Shown piece by piece: positions 47,031 through 59,516 of a stretch of DNA of 64,000 nucleotides. The DNA comes from Pohlia nutans (lineage: Eukaryota > Streptophyta > Bryopsida > Bryales > Mniaceae). Every line of letters starts with the position of its first letter. Positions within the stretch are counted from its first letter, which is position 1. Position numbers and translations under genes: made by a program. The notes under the pieces were generated by a model. It made no database searches, was not told the origin of the DNA, and saw only the letters and a list, made by a program, of their open reading frames with translations. The DNA is taken from contig CM040104.1 of the NCBI GenBank assembly GCA_022496805.1, positions 5,865,650 through 5,929,649 of the forward strand, given 5' to 3'.

Positions 47031-48006
47031 CAAATTTTGTGTGTAATTTGGCCAAACATCACCCACAGAGAAATGCTTCCATTGGCAGCACATGTAGGAT
47101 GACATTCAAAACACATGTTGATGTGGAGAAAGGTTGTCAAAGCTCTATGTAAAACTGGCAATTTCCACTCATACAGTTTTTTTGACACTAAAATGTCGAA
47201 AAACAATGTTGAAAAGAGTGTCGAAAACAACATTGTGGCACTGAAAGTCCACAAGATGTGAAGAATGAGTCATTTACTGCCTCGAAACATGTTGTAGTCG
47301 GAGAACCATTCTCTTGTAAACTCTCTTTATTTCTTGGAGGAGCCGTTGAAGCTCTGGTCCTCACAATCGGCCGACTTTGAATATTCTCACGAATATTCTG
47401 CAAAGCACTTTTTGGAATACTGGCTTTTGATTCTCACTAGATTAGAGGGATGTTGTCTGAAGCAGCGAAAAGCAAATTGGCGAATTTTCGCGAGAATCTT
47501 ACCTGATTTTTGGAGTGGCTACTTTTATGTTAGAAAAAATGGGTAAAAGAGTCGATGAAATTGTCAAAATCCTCTCAAACAAGTTCTAAAATTATCACTA
47601 TTTGGATTTCCTTACCTAGCATCATTCCAAAGTGCGTATCGCTCTATCAACAAATAAATAAATAAAAAATTGGTTGGTTTGAAGGTTGCCTTTATGGTGA
47701 AATAGACAAAGTAAAATGTACTTTTTGTAGGTTTAGGGGACAAGAAACATCACAAAACAAGAACCAGCCGTCACTTGTTATTCACAAGCTTCAGTTGTTG
47801 TTTGGGCCGGCTTTAGAAGATAAGGCTACTACTGCTCTTCAAAAGGCGGTGACTCTGCCAGAAGAACATTGTCAAAGAATGATTCCAAAATATTTTACGT
47901 GAGATTCGAGTCTGGATCATAAGACAATTCAGACTTAGATTTGTTTCATACCGCAAATCTCAAGATACACTACATCTTTTCATCACACCTAACGTGCATA
48001 ACATTA
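47031..48006. other. Intergenic, nothing recognised
   Basis: No supported gene; short overlapping frames on both strands only. Confidence 0.35.
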
Positions 48007-48336
48007 TTAACCCCTAAACGTCCCAATGTCCAAAAACTGGATCATGAACAGATTCAAAGCCTTGCAATTTTCTCATACACTTTCAGATGACTTTCATCCA
48101 AGTCACCTTTGTAAGACTATTAAATTCTTTACCAATCACAATAGTTCTCTTGTGATGAGGAGTTGTTGATAATATTGGAGAAGCCTCCAACTGCAAGTAT
48201 GTCAAATTTGTTGGGTAGATTTTATGCTTGCAATGGTCCTCTCATGTACACCTCATGTACATATGAGCCATGCTACTATCTATCTTTGAGGCTAGCATCT
48301 ACTTGTGTTCAAAGGATCGGTACGTTTAGGGGTTAA
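48007..48336. mobile_element. TTAA-flanked MITE, copy K
   Basis: 330 bp with matching ends TTAACCCCTAAACGT and ACGTTTAGGGGTTAA, a perfect 15-base inversion. Related to copy C. Confidence 0.75.
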
Positions 48337-49438
48337 GCAGGAGCATTCTCACCCTTCTGACTTGCGCAGAATATTATGCGCCATGTCAGATCTTATCCTT
48401 AAGCAAATGGAAAGTGTCATATGTGCTCCAGCATCTTCTCCCACTTTGAAATTACGTAAAAAATTCTTACATGGTGATGAAAATTCACTAAAACCATGAA
48501 GGACCTTGATTTCCATCTCCTATTGAGTGGGACCCTATTAGCACCATCAACTCCTTTATTCATACACTTGATTGACTTTCAATTAGCAAAGTGGTGTAAA
48601 CACAGCTAATGAAAATTAATTTGACAAAAAAACAGGGTCAGAAACTATCACTTACAATGGTGTACAATCTCTAACAACCTCCCACTTTGGAATTGCATAA
48701 AAATTTCTTACGTGGTGATGAAAATTCTACATGGTGATGAAAATTCTGGCTCTTATACTATAAGGTCTCTCCAAATGTCACTCCTAAACATGATGAAATG
48801 CATAAAGTGATGCAAATGGTATCCTCTATCTTACCTCCTATGAAAGCTCATAGTTGCTCTCAATCAGCAATTTGATTGGCTTTCATTAGCACGTGGTGTA
48901 AACACAATACTTGTGACTAATGATCTTTGAATGGAAATTGATTTGACCAAAAAAATAAGAGATGGAAATGGGGTTGTCTAATATCACTTAGAGTGGTCTA
49001 CAATCTTGGACAACCTCCCACTTTGAAATTGCATTAAAAATTCTTGCATAAATTTCAATCTCAACAAATTTGGCTCTTGTACTCAAACTCCCAAATATCA
49101 CTCTCCAAAACATGATGAAATGCATAAAGTGATGCAAATGGTATCCTATATCTTACCTCCTATGAAAGCTCATAGTTGCTCTCAATCAGCAATTTGATTG
49201 GCCTTCAGTTAGCAAGTGGTGTAAACACGGCTAATGATCTTGGAATGGAAATTGATTTGACCAGAAAAACAGGGGACAAAATGGGGTTGTCTACTATCAC
49301 TTACAGTGGTCTACAACCTCCAAAAACCTCCTGCTTTGAAATTGCATAAAAATTTCTTACATCATGATGAAAATTCTCCCAAATATCACAACTCCTAAAC
49401 ACGATGAAATGCACAAATGGTATCCTCTGTCTTACCTC

Positions 49439-52010
<2,572 letters not shown>

Positions 52011-52571
52011 TCACCCACTGGCAGTGCAGGGAGTGCGTCCTTGCGCGTCGATTTCTTCCGTCGAGAGAGGATCCAAGGGGTACACCTTCCGTCCCTTCAA
52101 GTTGAAATTGAACACCATGTCATGGCGTTTGGGCGCAGCGGATTTCACATCCAGAAGCTCCCGTTGCAAAGCATCCACCGTGTCCGCTTTGGCTTTGTAC
52201 CGGGCACAGACGGCCTTCTTCATTCGCAGGAGCTCCGCCAGCATGGTTTCGTTGTTGCGCGGTTGCAAACTCTGGGAAATCATCGTTGAGGTTTCCATGT
52301 ACGGGTAGGTTTTGGCTAAATCGGCGCTGCAACTCTCCAGTAGGGTTTGCACGTCGCATTGCAGCGTGTAGACCAGCTGCTTCGTCTGCTTGAGCTCGGC
52401 GTGTAAGCTTCGATTCTCTTGCTCCACTTGTTTGAGCTTTCTGGAGATTTGTTGATTCTCGAGTTTTAGCTTTGCGTAGGAGCTGTCTTTCATCGCCAGC
52501 AATTTGTCGCACTCTGCCTTGCATATCGGGTGATCGTTCAAGCTGTTGGAACATTCGCTACAGGGATACAT
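52011..52571 (-). CDS. Unrecognised coiled-coil protein with an N-terminal Cys motif
   Basis: 186 residues from the ATG at 52571 (an in-frame ATG 54 bases upstream would extend it to 204). I do not recognise the family. The N terminus MYPCSECSNSLNDHPICKAEC has a C-x2-C...C-x3-C spacing that could bind zinc. Residues about 25-75 (MKDSSYAKLKLENQQISRKL and following) and 105-140 form heptad-like, charged helices typical of coiled coils. The C terminus is more polar and proline-containing. The frame closes at GGG-TGA, but the same bases form a strong donor, AGTGG|GTGAGC, so the protein may continue into an exon I could not find. The frame is long, unbroken and GC-richer than its flanks. The region carrying its start codon is duplicated twice upstream. 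Confidence 0.55.
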   Translation of the reverse strand: MYPCSECSNSLNDHPICKAECDKLLAMKDSSYAKLKLENQQISRKLKQVEQENRSLHAELKQTKQLVYTLQCDVQTLLESCSADLAKTYPYMETSTMISQSLQPRNNETMLAELLRMKKAVCARYKAKADTVDALQRELLDVKSAAPKRHDMVFNFNLKGRKVYPLDPLSTEEIDAQGRTPCTASG

Positions 52572-52928
52572 GGCCACAAATCGTTTCTTCAATCGTATTT
52601 CAAACCCTAAACCGATGCTCTTCACTCATTCTGTTGCTCAATTGCATTTCGGGTGATCGTTCAGGCTGTTGGAACATTCGCTGCAGGGATACACGGCCAC
52701 AAATCCAATGAATTTTTCAAGCTGATCGTTTCTTCAATCGTATTTCTTCAATGCGATGCTCTTCACTCATGCTGTTGCGCAATTCCATTTCGGGTGATCG
52801 TTGGAACATTCGCTGCAGGGATACATGGCCACGATTCCAAGTGATTTTGCAAGCAGATCGTTTCAAAAATCGTATTTCAAACCCTAAACCGATGCTCCTC
52901 ACTCATTCTGTTGATCAATTGCATTTCT
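52531..52928. repeat. Three tandem copies of a 5' gene segment, about 130-145 bp each
   Basis: Each copy contains GGAACATTCGCTGCAGGGAT and ATGGCCAC (start-codon region, reversed), then ATCGTATTTC, GATGCTCTTCACTCAT and GCATTTCGGGTGATCG. The copy at 52531-52650 is the one joined to the long coding frame. The other two are upstream on the minus strand. Confidence 0.85.
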
Positions 52929-53139
52929 CACTACATGATCAGTCATATTCCTTGCTCCATTCAAAAAGTCGATCAGTATCCAGACAGCGGTTTTTTCTCC
53001 TCGTAGAGATTGCTGCAATGACGTGAAGATGTTGTTGAAAGAATTGTGAGGAACTATTCAAATCAACAGGAGGGCATTATGAACGGATGCGACTTTTTGT
53101 ACGTTTTGCAAACTTTGTGAATTGTTTTATGCACCTAAA

Positions 53140-53360
53140 GTAACAAGGGTTAGAGTTAGGGTTAGGGTTTGGATTCAGGGTTTAGGGCTGATACCCTACA
53201 TTTCTCACAATGTCATGAGTCATGATCCTTGTTCCATGCGAACTAGTACTAATCTTTTAGCATTCAAAAGTCAATTAGTATCTCGGAGATCTTAAGTGGG
53301 CTTTAGGGGTTTTAGGGATTTAGTTGGAGGTTGGGGTTTAGGGTTGAGGTTTGAGGCGAG
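53140..53360 (+). repeat. Degenerate telomere-like GGGTTTAG repeats
   Basis: Several GGGTTAGGGTTTGG, GGGTTTAGGG and GGTTTAGGGTTGAGG runs occur within about 200 bases. They may be decayed interstitial telomere sequence. Confidence 0.5.
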
Positions 53361-53581
53361 ACTCTTCTACACGGCGGCATGTGCAATCCAACAAGACTCT
53401 CACCAAAATAGTTGCCTTCCTTTTAGGAATTGTAATTGTGCAGTTTTGCCACAACCGTCTATCTAAGAAACTCGAGTCACGAGAATCTTAGCGCAATAGC
53501 TGAAGTAAATACTCACACTTTGACAAAACAAATAATCTCTTCAATCCATTCTCCCTTTATAATTTATTTTTTGAAAAATAA

Positions 53582-53585
<4 letters not shown>

Positions 53586-53623
<38 letters not shown>

Positions 53624-53630
53624 CTCTCTC
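53586..53630. repeat. (TA)n(CT)n microsatellite
   Basis: About 33 bases of TA alternation are followed by CT repeats. A second (TA)n lies at 53969-53989. Confidence 0.95.
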
Positions 53631-53639
53631 TTTTTTTAG

Positions 53640-54714
53640 AACTACTTTCTTGTTGTAGGATTTGTTTTAATCACTTGTGAATGTTTTTAAATTGTTTTCT
53701 ACAGTATATTGTTTTTTCAAACTTCTATCATTTTTTTATAAGATTTCAAAAACATTTGGTCTTGAAATTTATACCAAAACATATACACCGTAATCCACGT
53801 TTGAATTCAACAGTAGGGTATTGAATATTTAATTAATATTCTTAAAATAGACTTGGTACTTGTAAATTTTGAAAATTTTCTTCTTTAAATTTGAAAAAAA
53901 AGTGAAAAAAAAATTCCTAAAATTTCAACCCTTATTAAAATAATATAATTAGTACTACGGGGTGTGTACATATATATATATATATATATCACTATTAACT
54001 ATGATATTCAATTGACGGAGTAGAAGTTATTTGTATTATGGCAACAACCATTCCTAAATTATATAAAGTAATTTTATAGCCACAACTCTAAATGAATCAC
54101 AATAAACTTTATAACCAAAGTCTTATCTATATAACAAAGAAAAATGGTGTTTTTGTGTGTTTGTAGAGCCATGACAATTTATATGTGGAAAAAGTGATTA
54201 TTTGATAAAATTTCAAATTAGAACCTGAGGAGGGTTACCTTTTAAATAACCTTTCAGAAAACCTTTCAAATAATTAGTTTATAGTTTCTATTTTTAAATA
54301 TAGAATGATTAAATACACACATAAATCATACATGAATAAATACATTATTAATTTTATTCATTTACTATTTCAAATAAATTATTATTATTTTGAAAAAATG
54401 ACAATTATAAATACATTGATTTTTTTAAAAATTTTGACATTTATTTTGAAATGTTTTATGTGCCGGTGGTTGGCAAGAGTCAAACCAGTTTATATATAAT
54501 ATAGATGGATCATTGCTCCAAATTGATCAAAGCACACTTTATCTTAATAGAAAATATCAATAGATAGTCAAAATATTAATAGAAAGTATAGTGTAAATAT
54601 CCTACATAGAGGATTAGATTAGGTGTAAGTTTATTATTTTTCAATTGTTGAATTTTTTGGAAAATTACAAACAAACTGATAAAATTGAATGAAAATCAAT
54701 TTTACAAATTGCTT
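53640..54714. other. Very AT-rich intergenic sequence
   Basis: Nothing recognised beyond the (TA)n tract at 53969-53989. Confidence 0.4.
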
Positions 54715-55632
54715 TTAACCCCTAAAATTCTTTGACCGTATTCTCACAAAAAACCATGAAAAACGCAGCATTTGGAAGTTGCAGAAGAAATCATATGTTT
54801 TTTAGTTTTTTCATCATTTAACCGTAAGATCTAATACCCAACTTGAATTTTCATGTGAGCACAAAATTTGAGAGCAAAATAACCATTAGATTCTTAGATT
54901 ATAAGGATCAAAGTTGAAAAAGAAGATTTTTTGGGGTTCAATCCGGTGACAAATTTGAACTTTAGAAATTAATATCTTTTTTTTGAATGGGTTAGAAATT
55001 CAATGAATGGCAAGGCCATGTTAACAATTGAGTTAAGTCTTCAAATATAAAATCTTGTAAGAAAAAAGCTCATATTAAGTTTTTCATAAAACAATTACTA
55101 GAAGTGGGTACAAAGTGAAAGGAAAAAGAAAATCATTAATAAGTTTGACATGGAATTGTAAAATGTCAATCTTAACGATGAGAATGTTGTACTTGGAAAT
55201 CTTCACCTAGTGCCTTTTATTTCATTAAAAAATATTGAAAATTGAGTTTAGAAATGAGCTTCAAAGTTCTTTTTGTCCAAACTGCCCAAAAAACAGATCT
55301 CCTCATAACTTTTATCCCATTGCTCAAAATGGGTAGATTTAAAGCTTCATTTGTAGATAAAGATCAACCAATCATGAATCAAAAAAGAAATTTTGAAAAA
55401 GAGTAAAAAATATAAAAAAATCTTGCTGCCCGATCTCGCTTCAAAAACTTCAAATGCTTATAACTTTTGCAATACTTATCGGAATGACATGAAACGAAGT
55501 GCGACATGTAGAGTGTAGTTTTTGGAAGCTACACTGAAATTTTCATTGAAATTTTTAAAAATATGAGGTCCCTGGAGGCTGCCCAAAAAGTGGAACGACC
55601 AGAATATGGTCGCTCAGAATTTTAGGGGTTAA
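54715..55632. mobile_element. TTAA-flanked element, copy L, 918 bp
   Basis: Left end TTAACCCCTAAAATTCTTTG and right end TCAGAATTTTAGGGGTTAA. The reversed right end matches TTAACCCCTAAAATTCT exactly. This is the longest family member here and is non-coding. Confidence 0.75.
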
Positions 55633-55682
55633 ACTTGAACTATATATACCTTACACACAGGTTCTTTCAACACCATGTTTTT

Positions 55683-55744
55683 GGAATTTACCACTATTTG
55701 TTTTAATATAGCAAAAACTTCTAAAACAAATAGTGGTAAATTCC
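55683..55744. repeat. Perfect 23-bp stem hairpin
   Basis: GGAATTTACCACTATTTGTT (plus TTA) at 55683-55705 is exactly inverted at 55722-55744 around a 16-base loop. It may be a tiny foldback element. Confidence 0.85.
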
Positions 55745-56547
55745 TTTGCAAAATGTTTTTAAAACAAACAAATGTATATACTATTGCAAAAATTAGAAGA
55801 AACTTTTTAATGGCTATTCAAATTACCTTTTGAAATATAATCTTAATCGTATTAAACTTCAATACATTACCATGGTTTTGTTCTTTCCTCCCTTTTATAA
55901 TCTACATCTTAACTATTTATAAATCTAAGCAACTCTTTAGTTTAGGAAACCCTTGAGTCTAGGCAACCCTTAATTCTATAGAACTTAAATGGAAACTAGT
56001 CTCATGACAATTTTTTTAAGCGTATTAAATATTGAAGGCAGTCGTATCCATTTTGACTCTAGCGTACAACATAGATGATATATAATGGGTAAGTGTTTTA
56101 AAAAAAAATTAGTATTTATGAATAATATAGTATTTATAAACGATTTATTAAAATACTTTTTTTTGGTAATATTAGCTGGATTTTATTTTTTTTAAATTTG
56201 AATTTTTGATAAAATATAATCTAATTATAACTTTTAAAAGGCTTTGTTTTAGCCATTAGGTGTCCTTCTGTTTTTACCAAAATTAATACTATTCATCCAA
56301 ATCATCTATGATTCAACAATTTATCATCATCATTTTTGCAATAATATGCACTTTACTAACCATTTTTTTATAAATCGACCTATTTTGATTTACTTATCTT
56401 ATTTGAGAGTTTTTTTATTTTTTTTATTTTTAATGTTTTCAATTTATTTCAATAGTTTTCTATTTCATTCATTAGAATTGTATAACACCATCTATACAAT
56501 TGAATTAACATTAAAATTTTAATATACATTTCTACTACTATAGCTAG

Positions 56548-58080
56548 GACCTTCAGGCTGCTAGAAGTAGTAATAAGTTTGGTTTCAGGTCATCAGAACT
56601 CGACATTTTTTCCTTAAAAGCTGTCCAAAAGGAAGTGGAATGGGTCACTGATAATCTTTATTGTGTCGGCTTAGACAAAGCTTCTAACAACATATGCTTT
56701 ATATGTATAAAGCATATCCGGTTGTTAGCTTTAGAGCGTCTAACGAGCCGTGACTTCTCGCCATGTCGAGAAAATGGATGTTGGTTACCTCGAGCTTCAA
56801 TTATTGAGCTTATGACTATCTCCTTAAGAGACTTAATCCCTGAACTAAATGTTTCTTACAATTCCCTCCCATATCTCATGGCTACGTATAAGCTCCACAA
56901 AAACAAATATAGATGGCTTACGAATGCCTTTTGTACTGTCTATTCTAATTTGACCCATATGCTAACAATATCCACGATGTTGATTTTTGATAGTGTTAAG
57001 GAATGGGCTGCGACGGTTCATTCTGGTTTTTCCAGCTTTCTCAAAGTGGATACTTCTTTATTCTGGTTAGTAAACTCTGCTATTGAGGTAGCATTGAATC
57101 TTCCAGATAAAATCTCTAACATTTTTGTGGCCGATATCACTCATTGTTACGAGACTATCCCACTTTATGGTCCAGATAATCTCTCGGATGCGATTGCTCA
57201 TATTATTCATTTGGGGTTCCGTCAAGAACGTTCTAAACATCTACGGATATGGATTCGGGTGGACTCCAATGGCAATGCAACCCATGCATCTTGGAACACC
57301 ACTTGCCCTGCTTATGGAAATTGTTTTCCATTATCCGAAGAAAAGCTTATTCATCTCTACACGTGGTTAATGAACCATTGCTATGTGGGCCTTGGTGACC
57401 GAGTGTGAAGACAATCGTTAGGTATTCCAATGGGATTCAGTTGCTCCCCTCTGTGGTGTAACCTTTATCTCTTGCATTTTGAAATTCAGTTTATACAAAG
57501 ATTAGGAAAATTAGGATTGAGCCATCTTATGAGATGTTTCAAACACTCATACCGTTACATTGATGACCTTTGTTGGCTTAACAATGATCTGGCTCTGCAT
57601 TTCCTATCTCTTGACCAAGCTCGCACTCTTGAGAATCCATACTAGATATATCCTTTGGACGTGCTTGAAATCAAATTTGAAATCTCCGGGTTTGCTAAGA
57701 ATGACCCGCTCAAGGGTATCAAAGCTCATTTCATGAACCTTGATATTGAGATCATGGATGATGACTCTGGAGTCTTTCATATTGCCAAGTATGACAAACG
57801 GCGAGCTCTCCCTTTTAAGTACTCCCAATACATTCAGTTCAAGTCTAACAGGCCTATTTGACAATCATACAACATTGCTATCTGCCAAGCTGTATCGATT
57901 TTATACTTATCAAGTAGTACTGTGGCTACTTACAAGGAACTAGAAATCTTGATTTCTACTTTAGAAAGCAACGGTTTCCAACGTGCTAGGCTTCTTCGCA
58001 ACATCATCAAGTTCTTGGAGGAAAATGCTTTCTCAGGATTGAAATTTGAACTGCCTATGCTTATTGACAGACTAAGGTAA
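56548..58080 (+). pseudogene. Decayed reverse transcriptase, Penelope-like or related
   Basis: One continuous frame of about 510 codons interrupted only by three stops (57406, 57643 and 57859) with no frameshift. Reverse transcriptase motifs are visible in order: motif A NIFVADITHCYETIPL (about 57118-57165), motif B RQSLGIPMGFSCSPLWCNL (57412-57470) and catalytic motif C YRYIDDLCWL (about 57550). After these come a NLDIEI...AKYDKRRALPFKY block and a helical thumb-like tail ending LPMLIDRLR. The PMG and YIDD motifs plus the KYDKR block resemble the reverse transcriptases of Penelope-like and related non-LTR elements; I cannot fix the family. No GIY-YIG or other endonuclease domain was recognised. 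No ATG is evident at the frame start, so the 5' end may be missing. Confidence 0.75.
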
Positions 58081-58126
58081 TTTTTTACCAATTCTTATAC
58101 ATGTTGGAAAAAAGAAAATTGTTTGT

Positions 58127-58179
58127 GAAGTACTTGGTGTATGCCTCAGTAGAGAGTACACCAAGTACTTCTACTGAGG
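58127..58179 (+). repeat. Interlocked inverted repeats (A-B-A'-B')
   Basis: GAAGTACTTGGTGTA (58127-58141) is perfectly complementary to 58157-58171. CCTCAGTA (58144-58151) is complementary to TACTGAGG (58172-58179). The order A, B, A', B' is that of an H-type pseudoknot if transcribed. It lies 47 bases after the reverse transcriptase frame ends. Confidence 0.75.
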
Positions 58180-58206
58180 ACATTCACACCAAGGGTGGTA
58201 GAGGGT

Positions 58207-58207
<1 letters not shown>

Positions 58208-58240
<33 letters not shown>
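58208..58240 (+). repeat. Poly-T run of 33 bases
   Basis: Unbroken T tract within the retroelement, downstream of the interlocked repeats. Confidence 0.95.
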
Positions 58241-59516
58241 CTTTTTTAGACTTTTAAATCAAGGTTCATACCTAGATTCCATTTAGTCTATTGCTACTTC
58301 GTGTTCTTGGACGCCTAGTGTACTTGAATTATTCCAGAAGGATTAGTTTTGGTACCAAACTAGGGTAGCTAGGGTTTTCATTACCACTCCTGACAATGTA
58401 GGTTCCACATTGACACTCATCGTTACACTTGTGTGTTTATGAGTTTCAGTCCTCTGCGGCTCATCATCGCCTCATTACTTGTGCGTTAATGCATGGTCGG
58501 TTGGCCAAGTAGTTGGCGACGAAGAGTAATGGTTCATTTATAGAGTCTTAGAGTGGACCTTCTTTGCAATTGCTTCTCCAAGCGGTGCACTTCCAAGTGG
58601 TGCGCTTACAAATTCAGCACTTTGGCAAAACCTGAGTATGTTATGAATTGTTTGGTCAAGAGCTCTTTTTCGTTATCATGATTTTGGGTGATCACACTAC
58701 GCCAAGATGGTTCTTGGGTCCCAGAACAGCGGCCAACAGGTTCCGCACAAGTTTTGTGTCACTCCATTTGCTTGATGTCTAATTTTCTTTCTAATGTGCG
58801 TTTGCTGAAATACTTCTCTGGTGATTTTACGATAACAAGTAGTAGTACTTTGTGGACACCTTGTATACGTCTCCTAGCACACTAACGGTTTGTTGGTTGG
58901 CATGGGTACAGGTGAGGAGTACCACCTCCCGAGGATTTCTTCACAAATCCACTTTATGCTTTTGATATCAAGCGTCTGTCTTCTACGAATTCTCCTAGTT
59001 CTTGGAACTATTGTCTTTTCGTCACTCTTTGCATTAAAGTTTAAGATTTCTCATGTTGATTACCCTTCGTCTCTTTGATAAGGGTTGGTAGTGTGTCTAT
59101 TTTTCTTTGTTGACTCTCTTGAGTTAACATGACTCTTGATACTACCATTCTGCCTTTGCACATTGTTGAGTTTTAATTCCTTGGATTTGATTCATTGCTA
59201 CTGTACCTTGAACCTATAATCATTGCTACGATTGTTAGATTTGCTTTCTATTCTGTTCTCTGAACAAGTTCTTGAAAGATAGCCTATTCTAAGTTGTTTT
59301 TCTCTTTGTTATTCATGAGATGGATAATGAGAGGGATTTAGAATCTACTTTGATTGCTATCAAAGAAGTATCGATAAAACCCTTTTTTTTTTTTAATCTT
59401 TTCAATTTATTTCAATAGTTTTCTATTTCATTCATTAGAACTATTTAACACCATATATACAATTGAATTAACATTAAAATTTTAATACACATTTCTACTA
59501 CTATAGCTAGCACCTT

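Larger units (their letters stand above)
56431..59516 (+). mobile_element. Retroelement flanked by 123-bp direct repeats
   Basis: The left copy (56431-56553) and right copy (59394-59516) share nearly all bases, including TTTCAATTTATTTCAATAG, TTTCTATTTCATTCATTAGA, ACAATTGAATTAACATTAAA and TTTCTACTACTATAGCTAG. I count about seven differences. Both follow a T-rich run. Between them lies the decayed reverse transcriptase, beginning right after the left repeat, then about 1.3 kb with no intact frame. The direct repeats may be short LTRs or the pseudo-LTRs of a tandem Penelope-like insertion. Confidence 0.65.

Noticed and set aside
53436..53639. 67-codon plus-strand open frame
   Set aside because: Its end is translated (TA)n and (CT)n microsatellite; no coding character.
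58127..58260. Hammerhead ribozyme after the reverse transcriptase, suggested by CTGAGGA
   Set aside because: CTGANGA is present, but no correctly placed GAAA core and third stem could be found on this strand.
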